The translations under genes were made by a program, and so were the position numbers. A DNA stretch of 64,000 bases from G963708235 sp963708235 (GTDB lineage Bacteria; Actinomycetota; Acidimicrobiia; Spongiisociales; UBA5794): assembly GCA_963708235.1 (NCBI GenBank), contig OY970200.1:2976001-3040000 (forward strand). Direction: 5' to 3'. The notes beneath the pieces are model-generated. The model was not told the origin of the DNA. It saw only the letters and a program-made list of their open reading frames with translations, and ran no database searches. This document shows positions 35,289-41,959 of this stretch, one piece after another (position 1 is the first letter of the stretch; the number at the start of each line of letters is the position of its first letter).

Positions 35289-35746
35289 CGACTCCGTCGC
35301 TCCCTCCGATCGGTCAGCCGGCGGGCGCCGCTCCCCCTTCGCCCCCGACCGTGGCCGACCGGCTCACCACCGCCGCCACCGTGTGGGGTTTCCGACTCGG
35401 TCTTTCATGGCTGATCGGGAGACGGTGGCTGCTGCTCTCCACCACCTCCGGCACCGCCGACCAGGTGCGGCGAACCGCCGTCCGCTACCGCTGGCAGGAC
35501 GGTGTGCTGGTGATCCCCGACCAGCCGGGTGCCGGATGGTCCACCGATCTGCAGACCCGTCCGGTGGCCATGGCCCAGGCCGCACCCGGTCCGCTGTCCG
35601 TCGCCGCCGAGTTCCACGAGGACCGAACCATCACCCTCCCCGCCACCGGTCGCCCCGGCCCCGACCCGGTCCTCCCCGACCTGATCTGGGTCTACCCCGC
35701 CGCCCTCCTCCTCGCCCTGGGCCGCCGCCTCCTCCAACCCTCATAG
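35285..35746 (+). CDS. Hypothetical protein co-translated with mrp, possibly DUF385/DDN-like fold
   Basis: The 153-residue soluble protein starts with a Pro-rich tail and then has FRLGLSWLIGRRWLLLSTTSGTADQVRRTAVRY-like sequence (residues 36-68, quoted in part). A WLLLSTTSG strand, a basic stretch and a later GWSTDLQTRP segment recall the split-barrel DUF385/F420-dependent nitroreductase family, but the resemblance is weak. A C-terminal hydrophobic segment (LIWVYPAALLLAL) could contact the membrane. ATG 35285 overlaps the mrpG stop (ATGA), so it is probably made together with the antiporter. No role in transport is known. Confidence 0.6.
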   Translation: MTTPSLPPIGQPAGAAPPSPPTVADRLTTAATVWGFRLGLSWLIGRRWLLLSTTSGTADQVRRTAVRYRWQDGVLVIPDQPGAGWSTDLQTRPVAMAQAAPGPLSVAAEFHEDRTITLPATGRPGPDPVLPDLIWVYPAALLLALGRRLLQPS

Positions 35747-35781
35747 GGCACCCGAAAAGACCCGAGCGCGGCGCCGACCGA

Positions 35782-35804
35782 CCCCGTGAGGCACGCTCAC
35801 GGGG
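35782..35804 (+). terminator. Hairpin terminating the mrp operon
   Basis: A 9-bp perfect stem (CCCCGTGAG at 35782-35790 with CTCACGGGG at 35796-35804) and a 5-base loop begin 36 bases after the last stop codon of the operon. There is no T tract, which is common in high-GC actinobacteria. Confidence 0.65.
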
Positions 35805-36029
35805 ATGCGAGGAGTGAAGAGGACCCCTCCCGCCCACTACCGGAGAAAGCGATCCCAGACGAGGATGTCCCTTCCGGCCCTCCCGCCCCCGGGAGGGGCA
35901 GGGAAGGGCGGCGAGGGCCAGAGAAGAGCAACGCCACGTGAAAGTTTCCTCTGCTGCCTTCGGGAGACAGCGCCACCACACGTCGGCGTCCCCTTCACCC
36001 CTCCCGCCCCGAGGGACCCAGTGGAAATC

Positions 36030-36050
36030 AAGAAGAAGAAGAAGAAGAAG
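36030..36050 (+). repeat. Trinucleotide run, seven AAG units
   Basis: Seven uninterrupted AAG units, followed by GAGAAG, lie in a purine-rich stretch outside any credible gene. The run is a candidate for length variation by slippage. Confidence 0.8.
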
Positions 36051-36221
36051 GAGAAGACGCTCGGAAACCACACCCCTCAACAGAAAGCACCCCTTCTGGC
36101 CCTCCCCGCCCTGGGGGGCGGGGTGGCTGCGGACGCTTGCGGACGCAGACGGGGCGGGGCGTCAATCTCCCGAACACTGAACTGTCGTCACGATTGCTGG
36201 TGCCACTTCGGCAGACCGCCA

Positions 36222-36241
36222 TGGTTCAACGTGTTGAACCA
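36222..36241. promoter_or_regulatory. 20-base palindrome, operator-like or terminator hairpin
   Basis: TGGTTCAAC and GTTGAACCA are perfect inverted arms with 2 central bases. The site lies 48 bases beyond the 3' end of the minus-strand gene at 36289. It could be that gene's terminator (8-bp stem, 4-base loop) or a dimeric-regulator site. Confidence 0.5.
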
Positions 36242-36288
36242 CCTGCGGGGCTGGCCGACCGGTGCGAGATCGACAGGCCCGAATCCGG

Positions 36289-37335
36289 TCACGGGGCGAT
36301 GGCGAGGCTGCCTTCGGGTTCGATGGTCTCGTCGAGGGGGACGTAGCCGGGGACGAGGGCGTGGGGAGTGTCGAGATAGACCTTGGCTTCGGGCATCCCG
36401 GCGAAGCGGCCGTGGCTCCAGCGGACCTCGACGTGACCGGCGACCTCGGCGTTGCGGTCGGATGTGGTGTCGAACACCGTCGCCTGCCAGTGGACGACCG
36501 GTTGGTGGCGGGTGTCGTCGGCCCAGGTCTCGAGTCCGAGGAATCGGTAACGGTTGCGGAAGTCCCACGGAGTGGAAACCCGGAACCGCAGCCTCTGCCC
36601 CACCGCGGACTCGCCGAGCACGAAGTAGGGGGCGGCCTGGAGTCGGAGCAACCGCCACGTCATCAGTTCCTGGGTTCGCAGGGTGCTCAGCCGGTCCCGC
36701 CAGCGGCGTGCGGAGGCGATCCCCACCTCGGCGGCGAACCGGCGGTAGGCGGCACGCAACTCGCCGGTGAGATGACTCGGGATCGATTTCTTGAGCAGGT
36801 TTCGCTGGATGCGATCCAGTTGATCCACCAGGTCCGGCAGCCCTCCTCCTTCGAGATGGACCCGGCAGGTGTCGTAGAACGCCTGGTAGGCGTCCGGCGC
36901 CACCTCCGAATACCAGTCCCCTCTCGTCCCCGACGGGTCGGCGAGCAACCGGTCGAAGAGGTTCCACGGCGACGAGTTGGTGAGGATGTCCGACCCGTAC
37001 TTGCACGACACCAGATAGACGTGATCGACGCGGAGGTCGGCAGGGATCTGGTCGTACCCGGGCGGGCGGTGGGCGCCCTTCCATTCCAGTGACCATGGAG
37101 GTCGGCCGCGGAGACCGTCGGTCGAGCGGGCGAAGTCGACGCCGTTGCGCCAGGCCACCTCGAACTCACGCTGATGCAACCCTGCGGTCCGGGCGGCGTC
37201 GAGCCGGTCGTAGTGCTCAGGCCCGACGTTGCGCACCGAGTCGGGGCGGACCTCGAGCGCCCGGTCGATGTCGGGGAATCCGAGCATCCCGAGCCCGGTG
37301 ACGATCTCGGTGATCTCCGACCGGAGCGGTGGCAT
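36289..37335 (-). CDS. Uncharacterised protein, candidate restriction endonuclease partner of the adjacent methyltransferase
   Basis: The 348-residue soluble protein is not a family I recognise. It starts at ATG 37335 with GGAGG 5 bases upstream and lies 43 bases after the methyltransferase gene, so the two are likely co-transcribed. It contains TDGLRGRPPWSLEWKG, in which Asp73, Glu84 and Lys86 have the spacing of a PD-(D/E)XK nuclease core, followed by VDHVYLVSCKYGSDIL, another beta strand with Lys112. The C-terminal 120 residues (WDFRNRYRFLGLETWADDTR and others) look like a separate domain. The context suggests a restriction enzyme; that is inference and no activity is established. Confidence 0.65.
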   Translation of the reverse strand: MPPLRSEITEIVTGLGMLGFPDIDRALEVRPDSVRNVGPEHYDRLDAARTAGLHQREFEVAWRNGVDFARSTDGLRGRPPWSLEWKGAHRPPGYDQIPADLRVDHVYLVSCKYGSDILTNSSPWNLFDRLLADPSGTRGDWYSEVAPDAYQAFYDTCRVHLEGGGLPDLVDQLDRIQRNLLKKSIPSHLTGELRAAYRRFAAEVGIASARRWRDRLSTLRTQELMTWRLLRLQAAPYFVLGESAVGQRLRFRVSTPWDFRNRYRFLGLETWADDTRHQPVVHWQATVFDTTSDRNAEVAGHVEVRWSHGRFAGMPEAKVYLDTPHALVPGYVPLDETIEPEGSLAIAP

Positions 37336-37378
37336 CGCTACCTCCGCCGGAACGACCGACAAGACGACCGGCGTCCGT

Positions 37379-38926
37379 TCACCGCAACCCGCGGAGATCG
37401 GCCTCGACCCAGAACCCGGGGAGCGGAACGTCGTGACCGCCCGATGCGTAGGCGGCAAGTCGCCCGACGTGTGCATCCGAACGCATCTCGATCGCATCCC
37501 AGAACATCCGAGGCCCGGCAGCGTGCATCGCCTTCAGCCCGTGCCCTTTCTCGGGAAGATGCGAGGTCAGCAGCAGCAGCCGGACCAGCCGCCGGTCGGG
37601 GTCGTCGCGATGTTCTGCGGGAACCTCGGAGTCCGGTCGCTCGGCATCCTGCCGGAACAGCGCGGCCCTTCCAAGCGTCTTCCACAAGGTGTCGGTCCGG
37701 CGCAGACCGCCACGGGAGGTGACGGTGAATGCCCCGGACACATCTACGAACCAGAGACGGCCGTCGCTGCGGCTCTCCACCACAAGGTTGATCTCCACCC
37801 CGAGGTGTCGCAGGCGGTGATCGCGCTTGACCACCTCGAACCCGGCGACATCGAGCACCGACTCGGCGAGGCGCTTTGCCTGTTGGCCCTCGAACGTGGC
37901 CCGTGCCTGCGCATCGGCAGGAGGTGGGGCGGCCATGTCGGCTGTGTCGACGGCGGGGACCGGTACGGGCTCCGCCGCCGCAGCCACCGCCTCGGTGCGG
38001 TGCATGGCCTCTTCGACCCGCTGCCGTGCGATCTCGCAGTAGGTCTCGTCGAGGTCGTAGCCGACGGTGCGCCGGCCCCCCTCGACGGCGGCGACCAGGG
38101 TCGAACCCGAGCCCATGAACGGATCGAGCACCAGGTCGTTGCGGTAGGTGTAGAGGTTGATGAGTCGTGCCGGGAGGGCCACCGGGAAGGGGGCCGGGTG
38201 CTTGACCCGTCGGGCGCTCTCGGCCGGGATGTGCCACACATCGAGCGTGGCCTCCATGTACTCGTCGGCGGTAAGGGCGCTGGCGTCGGTCTCGTGGGGC
38301 AGACCGGCGGCGATGCGTTTCTCGACCGGCAGCGCCCGGTCGAAACGGCCCTTGCTGGCGATGACCACCCGTTCGGTGAGATCACGGATCACCGGGTTGG
38401 TCGGGCTCCGGAACGATCCCCAGGCCAAGCTGTTGGCTGCCCCCTCGGCCTTCTGCCAGATCACCTCGCCGCGCAGCAGCAGACCGAGTTCCTGGAGGAT
38501 CCCGATGACATCCGCCGAGAGGCTGCGGTAGGGCTTTCGCCCGAGATTGGCCACGTTGACGGCAATACGCCCACCCGGCTCGAGCACCCGGACACACTCG
38601 CTGAACACCTCGGTGAGCATGTCGAGATAGTCGGCGTAGGAGGCGGGGACACCGCCGACCCCGAGTTCCTGCTCGTACTCCTTCCCGGCGAAATACGGCG
38701 GTGAGGTGACCACCAGCGCAACCGATGCGTCGGGCACGTCCACCATCTTGCGGGAGTCGCCGACGATGCACCTGGGCTCGTCGAATCCGGCCGCATACAC
38801 CGGGCGGTCCGAGTCGTCGGAGAGGACGGGCGGCGGAAACCGCTCGTAGAACGCCGTGGCGTCATGGCTCTCCCGGCGCCCCACGCCAAAGGCGGACGTC
38901 GATGTCGGTCGGCGGCGGTCTGCCAC
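37379..38926 (-). CDS. Beta-class DNA methyltransferase with C-terminal nuclease-like domain
   Basis: The N-terminal 310 residues form an amino-methyltransferase (N6-adenine or N4-cytosine) of class beta: catalytic motif IV (TSPPY, residues 74-78) precedes the SAM-binding motif I (DPFMGSGS, 268-275), as in DNA methylases of Type II and orphan systems. A Pro/Ala linker follows. Residues about 345-515 form an extra domain with GVEINLVVE and LWFVDVSGAF, which resembles a PD-(D/E)XK strand pair in which the usual Lys is Ser. GTG 38926 is preferred (GAGGG upstream); a frame-open GTG at 38989 has none. TAACGT near 38963-38968 fits as its -10 box. The target sequence is unknown. Confidence 0.87.
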   Translation of the reverse strand: MADRRRPTSTSAFGVGRRESHDATAFYERFPPPVLSDDSDRPVYAAGFDEPRCIVGDSRKMVDVPDASVALVVTSPPYFAGKEYEQELGVGGVPASYADYLDMLTEVFSECVRVLEPGGRIAVNVANLGRKPYRSLSADVIGILQELGLLLRGEVIWQKAEGAANSLAWGSFRSPTNPVIRDLTERVVIASKGRFDRALPVEKRIAAGLPHETDASALTADEYMEATLDVWHIPAESARRVKHPAPFPVALPARLINLYTYRNDLVLDPFMGSGSTLVAAVEGGRRTVGYDLDETYCEIARQRVEEAMHRTEAVAAAAEPVPVPAVDTADMAAPPPADAQARATFEGQQAKRLAESVLDVAGFEVVKRDHRLRHLGVEINLVVESRSDGRLWFVDVSGAFTVTSRGGLRRTDTLWKTLGRAALFRQDAERPDSEVPAEHRDDPDRRLVRLLLLTSHLPEKGHGLKAMHAAGPRMFWDAIEMRSDAHVGRLAAYASGGHDVPLPGFWVEADLRGLR

Positions 38927-39031
38927 GGAAGAGGTCCCTCGTCTCGTTGTGTCACTCCCGGCCTGCACGTTACCGGCACCGACCGACACGAATGAGGTTC
39001 ACCACCTTCGACCCATGGGTAGGGACCGCCC

Positions 39032-39472
39032 ATGCCCCATGAGACCCCCAGTTCCACACCGCAGGAGATCGAACTCACCACCGACCTGCCCGGGGTCGAG
39101 CCGGACCTGGTGCTCCGGTACTTCACCGACTCCGACCTGGTGACCGAGTGGTGGGCCCCGGAGAGCGAGATCGACCTCGATGCCGGCACCTACACCCATC
39201 GCTGGCCCGAGACCGGTCAGACACTCGGCGGGCACATCCTCGAGCACCGTCCCGGCGAGACGGTGTCCTTCTCCTGGGAGTCGGATCACGAATTGAACGA
39301 GCCGGAACGCACCGTCGTCGTGACGGTCACGCCTCAGGGCGACGGCACCCGTCTCACCCTCCGCCACGGGACGTACGGCCCCACCGACGGGGAAGCCGAG
39401 GAACGCCAAGGCCATCTCGAGGGTTGGGAACATTTCCTGCCACAGCTCGTCGAAGCGGTGGGCGCCCGGTGA
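39032..39472 (+). CDS. SRPBCC (AHSA1-like) domain protein
   Basis: The 146-residue protein has the START/Bet v1-like AHSA1 pattern: LVLRYFTDSDLVTEWWAPE, LGGHILEHRPGETVSFSW and a C-terminal helix GHLEGWEHFLPQLVEAV. Members bind hydrophobic ligands or act as Hsp90 co-chaperone-like modules; the specific role is unknown. ATG 39032 has AGGGA 7 bases upstream. It is divergent from the methyltransferase gene and convergent with pheA. Confidence 0.83.
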   Translation: MPHETPSSTPQEIELTTDLPGVEPDLVLRYFTDSDLVTEWWAPESEIDLDAGTYTHRWPETGQTLGGHILEHRPGETVSFSWESDHELNEPERTVVVTVTPQGDGTRLTLRHGTYGPTDGEAEERQGHLEGWEHFLPQLVEAVGAR

Positions 39473-39513
39473 ACCCGGTTCCCGGATCCCGCCGAAGCCG
39501 AGGAGCACTATCG

Positions 39514-40338
39514 CTACCCGTCGGCTGCCCGATAACTCCCCAGCACCCGGAGATGCGTCAAAGTTGCGGGAGGCGGTTCGATGATGGCGGCGAGCGCATC
39601 CGCACCGGGGTCGTGGACGAAGTCGACGAAGAACCGGTAGCTCCATCGCTCGTCGCTGGGACGGGACTCGATCCGGGTCAGGTTGGCGCCCCGGAGACCC
39701 AGCTCGGTGAGCGCCAGCGCCAGGGCACCGGGCCGGTGGGCGGTGACGAACAACACCGAGGTCTTGTCGTCCTCGGGGCCCACCTCTGGGGGTCCGGGTG
39801 CCAGCACCACGAACCGGGTGGTGTTGTGGGTGCGATCCATCACATCGGCTCGCAGCACCACGAGCCCGTGGGGTTCCGCCGCTTCCGGCGGAGCCAGCGC
39901 CGCCATGGTGGGGTCTCCGGCGGCGGCCACCTCACGCACCGCACCGGCGGTGTCGGCGGTCGGAACCGGGTCGACTCCCATCGCCAGCAGCGTCGCTTCC
40001 GCCTGCGAGAGTGCCTGGGCATGTGAGCGCACCGTCTTCACCGTGGCGACATCGGTCCCCGCAACGCCGAGAAGCGCATGGCGAACCTCGACCAGGTGTT
40101 CGGCGATGATCGACGTCGCTTGTTCCCCCGGTTCAGTGGGGAGGCGGTCGAGCACCGGCAGCACGCTTCCGGTGGTGGAGTTCTCCACCGGGACCACCAG
40201 CCGATCCACGGCTCCACTGCGCAGCGCCGCAAACGCCTCGACGAACCCGTGGAGCCCGATCGCCTCACCCTCGGAAAACAACTCGCCGACGGCGCGATGG
40301 CTGTACGAGTAGGGCTCCCCCTGATATCCGATGCGCAT
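39514..40338 (-). CDS. pheA: Prephenate dehydratase
   Basis: The 274-residue enzyme converts prephenate to phenylpyruvate in phenylalanine synthesis. The catalytic domain starts MRIGYQGEPYSYSH and holds VVPVENSTTGSV and the diagnostic NTTRFVV (Thr174-Arg175-Phe176). The C-terminal ACT domain (HRPGALALALTELGLRGANLTRIESRP) provides Phe feedback regulation. It is the stand-alone form without a chorismate mutase domain, as usual in Actinobacteria. TAGCCT ends 6 bases before the ATG, so a leaderless message is predicted. Confidence 0.95.
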   Translation of the reverse strand: MRIGYQGEPYSYSHRAVGELFSEGEAIGLHGFVEAFAALRSGAVDRLVVPVENSTTGSVLPVLDRLPTEPGEQATSIIAEHLVEVRHALLGVAGTDVATVKTVRSHAQALSQAEATLLAMGVDPVPTADTAGAVREVAAAGDPTMAALAPPEAAEPHGLVVLRADVMDRTHNTTRFVVLAPGPPEVGPEDDKTSVLFVTAHRPGALALALTELGLRGANLTRIESRPSDERWSYRFFVDFVHDPGADALAAIIEPPPATLTHLRVLGSYRAADG

Positions 40339-40344
40339 CGCCGG

Positions 40345-40350
40345 AGGCTA
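40345..40350 (-). promoter_or_regulatory. -10 box (TAGCCT) of a predicted leaderless promoter, pheA
   Basis: TAGCCT on the minus strand ends 6 bases before ATG 40338, with no ribosome site between. The promoter lies between the vapC stop and pheA, so pheA need not depend on vapBC transcription. Confidence 0.55.
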
Positions 40351-40380
40351 CCCGCGGCGAGCGTGCGGTCCACCCGACCT

Positions 40381-40815
40381 CTATGCCGCAGATGTCGGGT
40401 CGAACCAGACGACTCCGGGGAACCCGGCGAAATCGTGATCGGCCGAAGCAAGGCGGGCGCCGTGTTCGATGGCGAGTGTGGCGAGGTGCGCATCCAGCAC
40501 CAGGTTGGCCCCGGCTTGCCGGTCGGTGAGCATCTCACGGAGAAGTGCCGTGTGGCGATTGGTCGGGTGGACGATCGTGGTGCACGGCAGATCGAGCCAC
40601 CCCTCGATGTAGGCGATCGCCTCAGCCGTCGGCATCGGGTTGTCGAAGATCCTCGGGTTGGTAGTGAGTCGGACAAACGCCAGCATCACGCTCCACGCCA
40701 GCCCGACCGTTTCGCTACCGGAGAGGATTGCCTCCAGCCATCCCCTGCTGCGCTCGTGCAACGGCGATCGCCCATCGACGGCGTAGATCAGCACATTGAC
40801 GTCGGGAAGGATCAC
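40381..40815 (-). CDS. VapC-type PIN-domain toxin
   Basis: The 144-residue PIN-domain ribonuclease matches the toxin subfamily with PDVNVLIYAVD at the N-terminus and LTTNPRIFDNPMP in the middle. Acidic active-site residues include Asp5, Asp108 (NLVLDAHLATLA) and Asp126 (ASADHDF). VapC toxins cut specific tRNAs or rRNA when freed from their antitoxin. The start overlaps the vapB-type stop by 4 bases, the standard coupled layout. Confidence 0.9.
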   Translation of the reverse strand: MILPDVNVLIYAVDGRSPLHERSRGWLEAILSGSETVGLAWSVMLAFVRLTTNPRIFDNPMPTAEAIAYIEGWLDLPCTTIVHPTNRHTALLREMLTDRQAGANLVLDAHLATLAIEHGARLASADHDFAGFPGVVWFDPTSAA

Positions 40816-41075
40816 TTCCGGATTTCCAGCTTGCGCACGATGGCCTCGTCTTCGAGTTCCGCCGCGAGTCGCAGCCCTTTGGTGAGATCGACACCGGGAC
40901 GCAGACCCAGGGAGCGTGGCTCGACGCGGTAGGTCTCGGCTCGTCTCGGTTCCTCCCCGGCGAGGCCACGACGGAGTGCGATGTCCATCGCCTCCTTGAA
41001 CGTGATGCCGCGCTCACGGGCGATGGCCCGCAATCGGACCTCGACATCGGGGGCGAGTGATACCGTGGTGCGCAT
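40812..41075 (-). CDS. VapB-type antitoxin (ribbon-helix-helix)
   Basis: The 87-residue antitoxin starts with a ribbon-helix-helix domain (MRTTVSLAPDVEVRLRAIAR, then TFKEAMDIALRRGL) that should bind the promoter as a dimer. The C-terminal half (RLAAELEDEAIVRKLEIRK) would wrap the toxin active site. The promoter -10 box TAATAT ends 6 bases before the ATG (leaderless), and inverted ATGCGT half-sites surround it, consistent with autorepression. Confidence 0.9.
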   Translation of the reverse strand: MRTTVSLAPDVEVRLRAIARERGITFKEAMDIALRRGLAGEEPRRAETYRVEPRSLGLRPGVDLTKGLRLAAELEDEAIVRKLEIRK

Positions 41076-41118
41076 CGACGCATATTATCACTACCGATGT
41101 TGATGCGTGTATGCGTCG
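41076..41118. promoter_or_regulatory. Operator/promoter of the vapBC-type module
   Basis: Perfect 9-base inverted arms CGACGCATA (41076-41084) and TATGCGTCG (41110-41118) lie around the minus-strand -10 box TAATAT (41082-41087). A third ATGCGT half-site is at 41103-41108, in direct orientation with the one at 41111-41116. The layout suits binding by ribbon-helix-helix antitoxin dimers. The site also lies close upstream of the divergent transporter promoter. Confidence 0.65.
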
Positions 41119-41154
41119 CCAGCGGCCTGCCGGATTGGGGGCGGTGACGTGCCC

Positions 41155-41160
41155 TAGGCT
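41155..41160 (+). promoter_or_regulatory. -10 box (TAGGCT) of a predicted leaderless promoter, queuosine-precursor transporter gene
   Basis: TAGGCT ends 7 bases before ATG 41168. The 7 bases between (GCCGGCG) contain no ribosome site. Confidence 0.55.
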
Positions 41161-41167
41161 GCCGGCG

Positions 41168-41788
41168 ATGGACCGGACCCTCAAGGTGGTGGCGCTGCTC
41201 TCCTGCGCCTATGTGGCGGCGCACATCATGGCGGACGTCGCCAGCCTGCGGATCATCACCGTGTTCGGGGTGACCATGGATGGCGGGACCCTGATCTACC
41301 CGTTCACCTTCACCCTGCGCGACCTGGTCCACAAGGCCGCCGGGGCACAGATCGCACGGACGCTGATCTTCGCCGCCGCCGGTATCAACATCGTGATGGC
41401 AGCGCTGTTCAAGTTGGTGGCGGTGCTCCCCGCCGACCTGGAGGTCGGTCCGCAGGACGAGTTCGGCATCGTGCTCACCCCGGTGATCCGGATCGTCATC
41501 GCTTCGATCATCGCCGAGGTGATCGCCGAGCTGATCGACACCGAGGTATACCGGGCGTGGGTGAAACGGTTTGCGGAGCGGTTGCAGTGGGGTCGGGTGC
41601 TGGTCTCGAACGCCGTCTCGGTGCCGATCGATTCGGTGATCTTCGCCGTGATCGCCTTCGGCGGCGTGATCCCCCCGGGGGCGGTGGTCGCCATCATCTG
41701 GGGCAACATCCTGGTCAAGATGCTGGTCACCGGGATATCGGTCCCCTGGATCTACCTGGTCCGGGGGCGAGAACCCAGCGTCCACTGA
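41168..41788 (+). CDS. Queuosine precursor transporter, YhhQ (VUT) family
   Basis: The 206-residue membrane protein has six hydrophobic helices and the YhhQ/VUT signature: FPFTFTLRDLVHKAAG-type region (YPFTFTLRDLVHK here), EVIAELIDTEVYRAWVKRF, VSNAVSVPIDSVIFAVIAFGG and a final ILVKMLVTG helix. E. coli YhhQ imports the 7-deazaguanine preQ0 or preQ1, so this cell may salvage queuosine precursors. No preQ1 riboswitch can be placed because the message seems leaderless. It is divergent from the vapBC-type genes. Confidence 0.87.
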   Translation: MDRTLKVVALLSCAYVAAHIMADVASLRIITVFGVTMDGGTLIYPFTFTLRDLVHKAAGAQIARTLIFAAAGINIVMAALFKLVAVLPADLEVGPQDEFGIVLTPVIRIVIASIIAEVIAELIDTEVYRAWVKRFAERLQWGRVLVSNAVSVPIDSVIFAVIAFGGVIPPGAVVAIIWGNILVKMLVTGISVPWIYLVRGREPSVH

Positions 41789-41854
41789 CGGCGGCGGCTC
41801 GGCCCGCCCATCGTCATTTTCCCCGCTCCTGGACGCAGCCCGGCACCCGATAGG

Positions 41855-41860
41855 TACACT
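41855..41860 (+). promoter_or_regulatory. -10 box (TACACT) upstream of the BMP-family gene
   Basis: TACACT lies about 100 bases before the start at 41960, leaving a leader of about 94 bases. The leader contains a possible hairpin (CCACCTGG and CCTGGTGG around CGTA), which could be structural or regulatory. Confidence 0.4.
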
Positions 41861-41959
41861 TGGCAAACGGATCTCTCCCCCACCTGGCGTACCTGGTGGC
41901 CGCGGGCGATCCCTGAAACCGCACCAGGGCCGAAACCCTCAACCGCAAGGAGAAACGTC

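Larger units (their letters stand above)
35747..36288. other. Low-complexity, hairpin-rich gene-free region
   Basis: No gene accepted. It holds a strong terminator-type hairpin at 35782-35804, two more GC-rich inverted repeats (CCCTCCC/GGGAGGG near 35900 and CCCCGCCC/GGGCGGGG near 36110), a run of seven AAG units at 36030-36050 and a 20-base palindrome at 36222-36241. Open frames crossing it encode low-complexity sequence (poly-Lys or poly-Leu) and are not credible. Confidence 0.6.

Noticed and set aside
35805..36770. Open frame with a poly-Lys segment after the mrp operon
   Set aside because: Low-complexity product that crosses hairpins and runs antisense into the candidate restriction gene; no family resemblance.
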